From contig CAVQIX010000001.1 in the NCBI GenBank assembly GCA_963712765.1, forward strand, positions 1 to 64,000: DNA of 64,000 nucleotides, given 5' to 3'. Numbering within the stretch: position 1 is the stretch's first letter; every line of letters starts with the position of its first letter. The notes under the pieces were generated by a model, which saw only the letters and a program-made list of their open reading frames with translations, searched no databases and had not been told where the DNA came from. Positions 40,340 through 48,835 of the stretch are shown here, in pieces. This stretch comes from CAXMST01 sp963712765. Lineage in GTDB: Bacteria; Actinomycetota; Thermoleophilia; Solirubrobacterales; 70-9. The translations under genes were made by a program, and so were the position numbers.

Positions 40340-42028
40340 TCAGGCGAGGACGGCCTTGCGGGGGTAAACGACGTCGGGATCGGTGAGCACGTTGACCAGG
40401 GCGGGCCCGCCGCAGGAGAACGCGCGCTCGAGCGCCGGCTTCAGCTGATCGGGGCTGCCGACCAGCTCCGAGTGGCAGCCGAGGGCCTCGGCGACCTTCT
40501 CGTAAGGCGTCTCGGGCCGGAGCTCGGCGGCGAGCGAGTACCCGTACAGGAGCTCCATCGGGTGCTTCTCCAGCGCCCAGATGCCGTTGTTGCCGACGAC
40601 GCCGACCACCGGCAGGCCATGCCTCGCGAGGGTGTCGAACTCCATCGCGCTGAAGCCGAGGGCGCCATCGCCCAACAGCAGGCAGATCTGGCGGCCGGGC
40701 TTGGCGCATGCGGCGCCGATCGCCTGACCGGGACCGGCCCCCAGGCAGCCGAACGGCCCGGGATCCATCCAGCAGCCGGGCTCATAGGTGTCGATCACCC
40801 GGCCCGCATAGGAGACGAAGTCACCGCCGTCACCGATCACGATCGCATCGCGGTCCAGCACCTCCGCGAGCTCGGCGTAGAGCCGCATCGGATGCAGCGG
40901 GGAGCGATCGTCGGAGGAATCCGCTGCCTCGCCGGCACGCTTCTCATCCTCCTGCTCGCGCAACCCCGCGACCCAGGCGCGGGTGCGGTCGGGCGAGCCG
41001 CCCGAGCCGGCGGCGGCCTCGGCCAGTGCGGCCAGGGTCGGAGCCACGGATCCGACCAGATCGACGTCGGCGGCCCGGTTGCGCTCGAGCGCGTTGGGCT
41101 CGACGTCGACTCGGACCAGCTTCGCCTCCGCGTTGATCGCGGCGCCGAAGCCGAGCCGGAAGTCGAGCGGGACGCCGATCACGACGGCGAGGTCGCAGCC
41201 GCCGAGTGCGGCTCCGCGGGTGCGGCTGAAGGCGAGCTGGTGATCCGCGGGCAGACATCCCCGGCCCATCCCGTTGAGGTAGACCGGGATGCCGAGCGCC
41301 TCCGCGAGTGCCCGCAGCTGATCCTCCCCGCGCCCCCAATAAAGGCCGGTGCCAGCCATGATCGCCGGCCGCTCGGCCCCGGCGAGCAGCACCGCCGCCT
41401 CCTCGACACCCTCGGCCGGTTGTGGCTCGGGGGGCTGCTCGCGGGGAGGCGGATCGAACTCCGCCTCGGCGAAGATGATGTCGAGCGGGTAGTCAAGGAA
41501 GGTCGGGCCGCTCGGAGCGGTGGCGGCGAGATCGACGGCGCGGGCGGTGGCGGCGGGGATCTCCCCGACGTCCTTGACCGTCTCGGCCGACTTCGTCAGC
41601 GAGGAGACGATCGGCAGGTGGTCGATCTCCTGCAGGCGGCCGGTGCCCCAGGTCATCTCCGGGGCGCGGCCGCCGAGCACTGCGACCGGGGAACCGTTGA
41701 AGCTGGCCCCGGCGAGGGCGCTGACTCCGTTGGTGACGCCCGGCCCGGCGGTGAGCGCGCAGACACCGGGTGTGCGAGTCGCCTTCGCCCAGCCTTCGGC
41801 GGCAAAGGCCGCGGCCTGCTCGTGGCGGACGTCGATGACCTCGATGCCCTCCTCCTTGCAGCCGTCGTAGAGGCTGAACAGGTGCCCACCGGAGAGCGTG
41901 AACAGATGTGAGACATCCCGGGAGCGGAGGGCACGGGCGGCCAGCCGGCCACCATGGGAGGCGCCCGGGTTGGCGATCCCCTTCGAGGCGCCCTGCTGCG
42001 GCCCGCTCTGGCTCTCGGCCTTCGCCAT
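40340..42028 (-). CDS. Thiamine pyrophosphate-dependent enzyme (acetolactate synthase/2-hydroxyacyl-CoA lyase-like)
   Basis: The 562-residue protein has the three-domain TPP fold: an N-terminal domain with GGHLFSLYDG, the catalytic glutamate in VRHEQAAAFAAEGWA, a central domain and a C-terminal TPP-binding motif GDGALGFSAMEFDTLARHGLPVVGVVGNN. It resembles acetolactate synthase large subunits and 2-hydroxyacyl-CoA lyases; no regulatory ilvN lies nearby, favouring a catabolic role. The order and length are complete. An adenylate cyclase gene sits 11 bases upstream on the same strand. Confidence 0.85.
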   Translation of the reverse strand: MAKAESQSGPQQGASKGIANPGASHGGRLAARALRSRDVSHLFTLSGGHLFSLYDGCKEEGIEVIDVRHEQAAAFAAEGWAKATRTPGVCALTAGPGVTNGVSALAGASFNGSPVAVLGGRAPEMTWGTGRLQEIDHLPIVSSLTKSAETVKDVGEIPAATARAVDLAATAPSGPTFLDYPLDIIFAEAEFDPPPREQPPEPQPAEGVEEAAVLLAGAERPAIMAGTGLYWGRGEDQLRALAEALGIPVYLNGMGRGCLPADHQLAFSRTRGAALGGCDLAVVIGVPLDFRLGFGAAINAEAKLVRVDVEPNALERNRAADVDLVGSVAPTLAALAEAAAGSGGSPDRTRAWVAGLREQEDEKRAGEAADSSDDRSPLHPMRLYAELAEVLDRDAIVIGDGGDFVSYAGRVIDTYEPGCWMDPGPFGCLGAGPGQAIGAACAKPGRQICLLLGDGALGFSAMEFDTLARHGLPVVGVVGNNGIWALEKHPMELLYGYSLAAELRPETPYEKVAEALGCHSELVGSPDQLKPALERAFSCGGPALVNVLTDPDVVYPRKAVLA

Positions 42029-42039
42029 CGGCTGCGAGC

Positions 42040-43599
42040 CTATTGCAACTGCGCCTGGGTGCGGAGCTGCTTGCCCGCCGACCGCTCGGCGAGCGCCCGC
42101 GGCGCATGCAGCTCGATCGGGCGCTCGAGCCCCTTGAGCTCATGCGCGCCGCGGGACTCGGTCTCGAATCCAGGCCCCAGCTCCGAGCGCGTGCGCTCGG
42201 TGATCAGCACGCTGTCGCCGGTTTCGCGGGTCGCGCCCTCGACGCGGGCGGCGACGTTGACCGCGTCGCCGATGACGCTGAAATTGAGCCGCCCGCCACC
42301 GCCGATCGACCCCGCGACGACATCCCCGGTGTTGATCCCTACCCCCATCCGCAATCCCTCACGGGAGCCGTTGAGATTGACCCGGCTATCGATCTCCAGA
42401 GCCGCCCGTACGGCGCGCTCGGCGTGGTCGGAGTAGCCCTCCGGGGCCCCGAAGATGGCCATCAGGCCGTCACCCTCGAACTTGTCGATGTGTCCGCCCT
42501 CGGCGGCGATGATCGGGACGACCACCTCGAACAGCGAGTTCAGCGTCGCCACCACACGCCGGGCGTCGGCTTCGGCGGCGAAGGCGGTGAACTCCCGTAC
42601 GTCACAGAAGAGCACCGTCACCCTCGCCCTGAAGCCCTCCTCGGAGAAGCCCTCGCTGAGGATGTAGTCGGCGACCTCCTCGTCGAGGTAGGTGCCAAAG
42701 GCCTCCCTGATCCGCTCCCGCTCCCGGAGTCCGCTGACCATCTGGTTGAAGGAGGCCGCGAGCCCGCCGATCTCATCGGCGGTGGTGACCGCGACGCCCG
42801 CCTCGTAGTTGCCCGTTCCGATCTGGTCGGTCGCCCGTTGGAGGTCGGCGAGCGGGGCGAGGATCGAGCGCGAGAGCAGCAGGGTGAGCTCGAGCGAGAT
42901 CGTCGTCGCGACCCCGATCGCGACCAGGACCGAGGCGCCGAGCGCGGCGTCGCCACTTCCACCGTTGGTAATCGCGGCGACGACGAGACCGGTGATGACG
43001 TTGATCGCCGGCAGCGTCGCCAGGAGCCGGAAGCGCAACGGCAGCGCTCCGGCCCCGATGGCCAGGCGCGGTGGCAGCTCCTGGTTGATCTCAACCAGGA
43101 CCGGCCGCATTCCGGCCTCGATCGTCAGGTAGTGAAGGATCGCTCCGTAGCCGACCGAGATCACCGAGGCGGCGAACAGGGGGAAGATCGCCGTCCAGGG
43201 GAGATCGAGAGCGAGGATCGCCGAGATGCAACCGCTGAGGATCACTGGGACGACCGGGAGCAGCAGCTCCGAACGCACAACCCGAAGTGGCAGCCCAACC
43301 GCGGCGCTCCAGGCGCGCGCCGTGGAGTCGGGATCCTTGTATCCGTCGATCCAGACCTTGATCGGCCTCAGCGAGGGGTTGATCCTGAGGAAGCCCCAGA
43401 CCAGCGCCAGCGCGGTGGCGGTGCAGGTGACCGCGATGATCAGGCCGAACTCGGCAGCGGTTCCCTCGTAGAAGAAGCTGAGCAGCACGACGGTGCCGAT
43501 CGTGATCAGGAATCCGGCCTGCAGCTCGACAGCGACGAACGCGGCCGGGTAATGACGCCCGAGCCTCCGGTAGAGGCGCCCGAGGATGGATTCGACCAT
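42040..43599 (-). CDS. Membrane adenylate/guanylate cyclase with HAMP linker
   Basis: The 519-residue protein has about six hydrophobic segments in the first 270 residues, a HAMP-like linker (around 265-315: LADLQRATDQIGTGNYEAGV) and a class III cyclase domain at about 330-510. The metal-binding acids in FCDVREFTAF and KFEGDGLMAIFG are present, and a conserved Arg is in the REGLRMGVGINTGDVVAGSIGG region. It should make cAMP or cGMP in response to a signal sensed by the membrane part. Its stop is 11 bases from the TPP enzyme start. Confidence 0.9.
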   Translation of the reverse strand: MVESILGRLYRRLGRHYPAAFVAVELQAGFLITIGTVVLLSFFYEGTAAEFGLIIAVTCTATALALVWGFLRINPSLRPIKVWIDGYKDPDSTARAWSAAVGLPLRVVRSELLLPVVPVILSGCISAILALDLPWTAIFPLFAASVISVGYGAILHYLTIEAGMRPVLVEINQELPPRLAIGAGALPLRFRLLATLPAINVITGLVVAAITNGGSGDAALGASVLVAIGVATTISLELTLLLSRSILAPLADLQRATDQIGTGNYEAGVAVTTADEIGGLAASFNQMVSGLRERERIREAFGTYLDEEVADYILSEGFSEEGFRARVTVLFCDVREFTAFAAEADARRVVATLNSLFEVVVPIIAAEGGHIDKFEGDGLMAIFGAPEGYSDHAERAVRAALEIDSRVNLNGSREGLRMGVGINTGDVVAGSIGGGGRLNFSVIGDAVNVAARVEGATRETGDSVLITERTRSELGPGFETESRGAHELKGLERPIELHAPRALAERSAGKQLRTQAQLQ

Positions 43600-43697
43600 G
43601 TCCTCATTCTCCCCTAACGCGACCCCGCTGCAAGCGTCCGGACAAAACGGGGCTCCGATTCAAGGATGGCAGCCGACGCTCCGATCAAGATGAAGGC

Positions 43698-44708
43698 ATG
43701 CAAATCCCCCAGATGCGTAGAACCCCAACGCAGCGACGGGACGGCAACAACGGAGGCTTCCCCACCCCCCCGGAGGGCGAGCCGACTCACGTCGTCCACT
43801 GCGCCCATGCCGGTTGTGGCAGCGAGACACGCGTTCGCCTGCCGTCCTCCCTGCCCGACTCGGTCGTGCATCGCGTCGTCTGCGACGTCTGCAAAGAGAC
43901 TTTCGGCCCCGGCAAGCGTCCGCCGGCCGGCCCCGATGCGCCGAGCGCCGCGGCGGCCCCCACCGTCGCCGCGGTCGCCGCCGTTGCCGTGGCCACGCGA
44001 GATCGCGGAGCCGAGCTGCTGGAGGAGGTGCGCGTGAGCCTCGCCGTCGGCTGCGACGGAATCCGCGGCCGGATCGCCGACAGCGAGGTCTTGAGCGGCC
44101 TGCCCCGGCCGGAGATCTCGCGCAATCGGCTCTGGGCATGGGCCTCGCTGCCATTGGCGCTGCTGGGCGTGGTCGCCGGGCTGGCGCTGATCCAGGGCGA
44201 CTCCGACGCGGGCGCGGCAGCGACGACGGCCACCGCAGACAGCGAGGCGCTGAGCCGCGACGCGAAGTTCATCTCCGAACCCGGCTACTCGCTCGCGCTG
44301 CCGGCCGGCTGGAAGCAGACCAACGCCCCCGACGGCGCGACCTTCAAGGCGCTGTCGCGCGACGGGCTGGCCGAGGCGACTCTGTGGATCGAGAAGGACC
44401 CGACCCTGAGCTTCAAGCAGTTCGAGCGTCGTTCGCTGGCGCAGCTGACCGCGCTCTCGCCGGACGCGGAGATCGTCGACCGCGTCGACGGGCCGACGAT
44501 CGAGACGACGATCACCGAGATGCGGGCCGAGCCGATCACCGGCGGCGCGGCGGCTCCCTACCGCGTCACCCTGCGCGGCGCCGGCCCCTATCGCCTCTAC
44601 TTCGCGACCGCCGAACAGCCCGGGGCCAGGGCCAAGCTCCGTGGCGACATCGAGCTCATGCACGGATCTCTGCGCCCCGACGTCGCACTCCAGGGGGTCC
44701 AGGGCTGA
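43698..44708 (+). CDS. Zinc-ribbon, single-helix membrane protein with PsbP-like domain
   Basis: The 336-residue protein has an N-terminal four-cysteine zinc-ribbon-like part (HCAHAGCGSE, VCDVCKETFGPG), an alanine-rich linker, one membrane helix near 145-165 (LWAWASLPLALLGVVAGLALI) and an extracytoplasmic domain from 185 on with GYSLALPAGWKQTN, FERRSLAQLTALSPDAE, typical of PsbP-like lipoproteins. Function unknown. It overlaps the next gene's start (TGATG), so the two form an operon. Confidence 0.7.
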   Translation: MQIPQMRRTPTQRRDGNNGGFPTPPEGEPTHVVHCAHAGCGSETRVRLPSSLPDSVVHRVVCDVCKETFGPGKRPPAGPDAPSAAAAPTVAAVAAVAVATRDRGAELLEEVRVSLAVGCDGIRGRIADSEVLSGLPRPEISRNRLWAWASLPLALLGVVAGLALIQGDSDAGAAATTATADSEALSRDAKFISEPGYSLALPAGWKQTNAPDGATFKALSRDGLAEATLWIEKDPTLSFKQFERRSLAQLTALSPDAEIVDRVDGPTIETTITEMRAEPITGGAAAPYRVTLRGAGPYRLYFATAEQPGARAKLRGDIELMHGSLRPDVALQGVQG

Positions 44709-45445
44709 TGCGCATGCGCTTCCGCCCCTGGCACCTGCTGCTCGTGCTCGCCGCCCTCGCGGTTCCGATCCAGGCTGGAGCGCTGAAGGGATCCGACGGC
44801 ACCGGCTCCGGCGGCGGGCTCGCGGTATCGGCCTCGCTCGACCACTGCGGCTTCGCCGAGACCGCGATCACCTGCCAAATCAACGTCAGCTGGACCGGTG
44901 TCGAGGGCGCCGAGCGCTATTCGGCCGCGGTGACCCTCGCCGACGGCTCGGTCCGCGACATGGGAACCATCGGGACCGGGCCCTCGGGCGGCTTCAGCTC
45001 GATCTGGGTTCCCTACGCCGGCGACGGCACCTACACGGTGACGATCACCGCCTGGGGCTCCGACCCCGACGGCAAGGAGAAGAAGATCGCCGACGAGGAC
45101 TCGAATGCCAGCCTCGACCCTGACGGCGAGAACGACGGCAGGATCGGGGATGAAGGCAAGGGAGTCGACGACGAGGGCGCGGGGGAGGATCAGGCACCCG
45201 AGCCCGGCACCGACACCGGCGACGACGGCAATGCCCAGCCAGGGGACCCGAGCGTGGGCGGCCAGGGGAGCGACCCCGCCGCTCCAAGCGAGCCCGCCAC
45301 GCCGGCGCCCGAGCCCAATCCGGGCGAACCCGAACCGGAGCCCTCACCCGAGCCGGTCTCGCCCTCCGGGCCGGACGAGCCACCGGCGGCAACCGAGACC
45401 GCACCGGCCACCCCGCAGGGATCGAGCGCACCGGGGGCGCCCTGA
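44708..45445 (+). CDS. Secreted protein with low-complexity acidic and proline-rich tail
   Basis: From ATG 44708 the product has 245 residues: a signal peptide (LLLVLAALAVPIQAGALKG), an immunoglobulin/fibronectin-like segment with CGFAETAITCQINVSWTGVEG and GTYTVTITAWG, then an acidic linker (DPDGENDG) and a long P/E-rich tail (PEPNPGEPEPEPSPEP). This suggests a cell-wall or surface-anchored protein. No sortase motif was seen. It is coupled to the upstream PsbP-like gene through TGATG. Confidence 0.75.
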   Translation: MRMRFRPWHLLLVLAALAVPIQAGALKGSDGTGSGGGLAVSASLDHCGFAETAITCQINVSWTGVEGAERYSAAVTLADGSVRDMGTIGTGPSGGFSSIWVPYAGDGTYTVTITAWGSDPDGKEKKIADEDSNASLDPDGENDGRIGDEGKGVDDEGAGEDQAPEPGTDTGDDGNAQPGDPSVGGQGSDPAAPSEPATPAPEPNPGEPEPEPSPEPVSPSGPDEPPAATETAPATPQGSSAPGAP

Positions 45446-45464
45446 TCAAGGTGGAGTCCCGGGG

Positions 45465-45640
45465 ACCGCCTCGCTCGACGCGCTGGAGGCGGCCGGGGCC
45501 GACAACCTCCAGGGAGAGATCCTGATCGACGTTTCCAACCGATCGACGCGGCCGGCGGCTCCCCTCCCCCGCTCGCCTTCTGCAACACCGAGAGCCGTGG
45601 AGAGCGGATCGGGGCCGCGTTCCCACATCTCCCGGGGAGG
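45465..45640 (+). pseudogene. Frameshifted fragment of an NADPH/F420 oxidoreductase-like gene
   Basis: The plus strand encodes GTASLDALEAAGADNL and EILIDVSN at 45468-45539, then in another frame PIDAAGGSPPPLAFCNTESR and GERIGAAFPHLPG. In NADPH-dependent F420 or flavin reductases these belong together (ALEAAGADNLAGKVLIDVSNPLD, then SLGE-IQRAFP). One base has been lost at the join near 45539. Both ends of the gene are absent. It lies between the secreted protein gene and the ABC exporter. Confidence 0.65.
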
Positions 45641-45663
45641 GGCGGCGCTAGCCTCCTGCGCCA

Positions 45664-46662
45664 ATGGGCAGCGATCGACAGATGGCAATCGAGGCGGAGG
45701 GACTGCGTAAGTCCTTCGGCGACGTCGAGGCGCTGGCTGGGGTCGATCTGCGGGTTGAGCCGGGAACGGTGCTCGGCCTGCTCGGCCCCAACGGCGCCGG
45801 CAAGACGACAGTGGTCCGAATCCTGACCACGCTGCTCCCGCCCGACGCCGGTCGCGCCAGCGTCGCCGGCCTCGACGTGGTCGCCGACGCGCCGCGGCTG
45901 CGCTCCCAGATCGGGCTCGCCGGGCAGTACGCCGCGATCGACGAGAACCTGACCGGGTTCGAGAACCTCGACATGGTCGGGCGCCTGTACCACCTCGGCC
46001 GGGCCGAGGCGGCGAAGCGGGCGCGCGAACTGCTCGAGCAGTTCGATCTCAGCGAGGCCTCCGACCGCACCGCGAGCACCTACTCGGGGGGCATGGCCCG
46101 CCGGCTCGATCTCGCCGCCGCCCTGGTCGCCTCCCCACCGGTGATCTTCCTCGACGAGCCGACGACGGGACTCGACCCCCGCAGCCGCAAGGGCCTGTGG
46201 GAGGCGATCGAGCGCAAGGTCGCGGAGGGAACGACGCTGCTGCTCACCACCCAGTACCTCGACGAGGCCGACCGACTCGCCGACTCGATCGCGGTGATCG
46301 ACCACGGCAGGGTGATCGCCGAGGGCACCTCCGACCAGCTCAAGGAACGGGTCGGCGGCGATCGGCTCGAGATCGTGCTCGAGAGCCGCGGCGATGCGGA
46401 GCGGGCAACGGGGGTGCTGGCTGAGCTGGCCCGTGAGAGGCCGGCCAGCGAGGACGGGGCGCTGCACGTCCCGATCGCCGAGCGCCGCGGCGCGATCGCC
46501 GAGGCCGTACGGCTGCTCGACGGAGCAGGAATCGGGGTCGAGGACGTCGCCGTCCGCCGGCCGACCCTCGATGACGTCTTCATCTCGCTCACCGGCCACG
46601 CGGCCGAGGAACCCACCGACGAGAGCGGCGCGGCCGGCGAGGCAGAGGGGGCCCAACCGTGA
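45664..46662 (+). CDS. ABC-2 type exporter ATP-binding protein (DrrA-like)
   Basis: The 332-residue ATPase has Walker A GPNGAGKTT, the signature YSGGMARRLDLAAAL, Walker B VIFLDEPTTGLDPRS and a C-terminal extension with the DrrA-type end (VRRPTLDDVFISLTGH). It is of the DrrA family that pairs with ABC-2 permeases for drug, lipid or glycan export. The permease gene starts inside its stop (GTGA). ATG at 45664 is chosen; the ORF could begin at 45682. Confidence 0.9.
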   Translation: MGSDRQMAIEAEGLRKSFGDVEALAGVDLRVEPGTVLGLLGPNGAGKTTVVRILTTLLPPDAGRASVAGLDVVADAPRLRSQIGLAGQYAAIDENLTGFENLDMVGRLYHLGRAEAAKRARELLEQFDLSEASDRTASTYSGGMARRLDLAAALVASPPVIFLDEPTTGLDPRSRKGLWEAIERKVAEGTTLLLTTQYLDEADRLADSIAVIDHGRVIAEGTSDQLKERVGGDRLEIVLESRGDAERATGVLAELARERPASEDGALHVPIAERRGAIAEAVRLLDGAGIGVEDVAVRRPTLDDVFISLTGHAAEEPTDESGAAGEAEGAQP

Positions 46663-47435
46663 CCGCTTTGCGCCATCAGGTCGCCGACACCCTGCTGCTC
46701 GGCAAGCGCAACCTGCTCCGCTTCCGCCGCTCGCCCGAGCTCGTGATCGGCTTCCTGGTACAGCCGGTGATGTTCATCCTGCTCTTCGTCTACGTCCTCG
46801 GAGGCGCGATCCAGACTCCGGGCTTCGCTGACTACACCGACTTCCTGATGCCGGGAATCATCGTCCAGACGATCGCCTTCGGCGGCTTCGTAACCGCGAT
46901 CGCGCTCGCCGAGGACATGCAGAAGGGCCTGATCGACCGCTTCCGCTCGCTGCCGATCGCCCGCTCGACGGTGCTCGCGGGAAGGACCCTCTCCGACGTC
47001 GTCACCAACACGGCCGCACTGGTGGTGATGATCACGGTCGGCCTGCTGGTCGGCTTCAACTTCGACGCGAGCGCGCCGGAGATCGCCGCCGGGATCGGAC
47101 TGCTGTTGTTGTTCGGCTACGCGTTCAGCTGGATCTTCGCCCTGATGGGACTGAGCTCCTCGACGCCGGAGGCGGCCCAGCAGGTCGGCTTCATCATCAT
47201 CTTCCCGCTCACCTTCGCCTCCTCCGCCTTCGTCCCGATCGACTCGATGCCGAGCTGGCTCCAGACCTTCGCCGAGGTCAACCCGTTCACGGTTGTCGTC
47301 GATGCGATGCGCGCGCTGTGGGTCGGCGCCCCGGCCGGCAACTCGATCTGGGGCGCGGTCGCCTGGTCGGTCGGCCTGATCGCCGTCTTCGCGCCGATCG
47401 CCACCTGGCGCTACAAGAGCAGCGTCAGCGAATAG
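46659..47435 (+). CDS. ABC-2 type exporter permease (DrrB-like)
   Basis: The 258-residue protein has six hydrophobic segments, the ABC-2 motif FLMPGIIVQTIAFGGFVTAIALAEDM and the ABC-2 C-terminal loop SAFVPIDSMPSWLQTFAEVNPFT. It forms the membrane part of the exporter with the DrrA-like ATPase; translation is coupled through a four-base overlap. The substrate cannot be read. Its stop is seven bases from the stop of the convergent NMT1-like gene. Confidence 0.9.
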   Translation: MTALRHQVADTLLLGKRNLLRFRRSPELVIGFLVQPVMFILLFVYVLGGAIQTPGFADYTDFLMPGIIVQTIAFGGFVTAIALAEDMQKGLIDRFRSLPIARSTVLAGRTLSDVVTNTAALVVMITVGLLVGFNFDASAPEIAAGIGLLLLFGYAFSWIFALMGLSSSTPEAAQQVGFIIIFPLTFASSAFVPIDSMPSWLQTFAEVNPFTVVVDAMRALWVGAPAGNSIWGAVAWSVGLIAVFAPIATWRYKSSVSE

Positions 47436-47440
47436 CCGAC

Positions 47441-48508
47441 CTACGGCTTCACCACGAACTCGTTGGTGGCGTATCGGCTCGGATCGACCCGCTCCTCGAT
47501 CAGGTCCGAATCGATCAGGAAATCCACCAGTGCCTCAACCTCAGGGTGCCGGAACTCACCATAGGCCTCGGCGTCCGCTTGGAACAAGGGCAGATAGCTG
47601 TCGAGCTGGACCCGCTGCAGCTGAGGCTCGAGCTCGGGGTTCTGGTCGAGCAGTTCAGCGATGCACCCATCTGGGTCCGAGAGCGTGTCCTCATAGCCAC
47701 GAACGGTCGCCTCGACGAACGCTTCAATTGCCTCACGCTCCCGGGCTATCCGGCTCGAAGTGGAGAACACGACCAGCCCTGGATAGCGAGGGCCTCCGTA
47801 CTCGTCGATGCCGAAAGCGGTGACTGGCGACCCCGTCGATTCGACCTGCGCTGAATCGGCGACGATGAAGCCGGTGAAGGCGTCGACCCGCCCATTCAGC
47901 AAAGCCTGGGCACCGTTGAACCCGATCGTCACCGTGTCCACACCCGACGGGTCGCCGCCCGAGCTCCGGATCATCGCCTCCAGAACTGCGTCGTCGGAGG
48001 GTACGCCGGTGACGCCAACCGTCTTCCCGACGAGCTCCGCTGGATCGCCGATGCCCGAGGACTGCAACGCAATCAACCCTCCAAGCGGCCTCTGGGTCAG
48101 CGCCAGCACTCCCATTGCCGCCCGGCCCCGATCGATCTGGTCGGCTACGTCTATGCCGTCGGCGATCCCGAGGTCGGCCTCACCGGCCTCGATCAGCTTC
48201 AGCGTGTCCGCGGTCGAGCTCGGCTCAACGATCTCCAGGTCGAGGCCACCGTCGGCGTAGTAGCCCCTACCGAGGGCACAGTAGATGCCGGTGTGGACTG
48301 CGTTGGGGACGAAATCAAGGACGAGCGTCAGCTCGGCCTGCTCGCCGCCGGGGACGCTGTCCGCGGCTGAATTGGGCTTCGGGTCGGATTCATCCCCGCA
48401 CGCCGAAATCACCAGGGTCAGGGCCAGCCCGATGGCAGCAGCGGCGCGCTTCGGGGCCTCCAAGCGGCCGGAGCGGCTGGACGGGCTGTCGGATCGGATC
48501 TTGCTCAA
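47441..48508 (-). CDS. NMT1/THI5-like substrate-binding lipoprotein
   Basis: From TTG 48508 (LSKIRSD, starting with the initiator methionine) the 355-residue precursor carries a lipoprotein signal peptide with lipobox LVISAC. The mature part has LTLVLDFVPNAVHTGIYCALGRGYYADGGLDLEI, GLIALQSSG and FIDYEYG-type blocks typical of NMT1/ThiY proteins that bind pyrimidine or sulfonate ligands. No permease or ATPase for it is nearby; it stands alone. A longer frame to 48718 is a translation of the tRNA-Leu gene and is rejected. Confidence 0.82.
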   Translation of the reverse strand: MSKIRSDSPSSRSGRLEAPKRAAAAIGLALTLVISACGDESDPKPNSAADSVPGGEQAELTLVLDFVPNAVHTGIYCALGRGYYADGGLDLEIVEPSSTADTLKLIEAGEADLGIADGIDVADQIDRGRAAMGVLALTQRPLGGLIALQSSGIGDPAELVGKTVGVTGVPSDDAVLEAMIRSSGGDPSGVDTVTIGFNGAQALLNGRVDAFTGFIVADSAQVESTGSPVTAFGIDEYGGPRYPGLVVFSTSSRIAREREAIEAFVEATVRGYEDTLSDPDGCIAELLDQNPELEPQLQRVQLDSYLPLFQADAEAYGEFRHPEVEALVDFLIDSDLIEERVDPSRYATNEFVVKP

Positions 48509-48646
48509 GTTGGGACGATCGCCTGGGAATCTGTGCCGGCCCGCGACTGCGGCCGAATCGCCAGCAAACGATAGGGCGGCTTGAGCGAGGGCGCCCGCTG
48601 CGGGAGCGCGTCCCGGACCGGCGGGCGGATTGCAGGCGGGTGCCCA

Positions 48647-48733
48647 TGCCCGGGGTGGGATTCGAACCCACATGCCCGTATACGGGCAGCGGCTTTTAAG
48701 GCCACCTGACTGTGCCAATTCGTCGACCCGGGC
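48647..48733 (-). tRNA. tRNA-Leu (TAA)
   Basis: The minus strand folds into an 87-base type II tRNA: acceptor GCCCGGG/CCCGGGC, anticodon loop CTTAAAA with TAA anticodon on a GTGGC/GCCGC stem, a long variable arm TGCCCG-TATA-CGGGCA, and T arm GTGGG-TTCGAAT-CCCAC with A73. The long variable arm and the anticodon give leucine. It lies between the orphan lipoprotein and the sigma factor, and the lipoprotein's spurious upstream frame runs through it. Confidence 0.95.
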
Positions 48734-48835
48734 GGGATCCGGATCGTAGCTGCGGGCCGGGTGCTTTACCGGGAGTTCAGACGCACACGCAACAATGTCG
48801 TTCCTCCGGTGTTATTTGGGTAGGTACCGAGGTAA

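Noticed and set aside
48509..48718. N-terminal extension of the NMT1-like lipoprotein
   Set aside because: It is a translation of the tRNA-Leu gene; the lipoprotein signal begins at TTG 48508.
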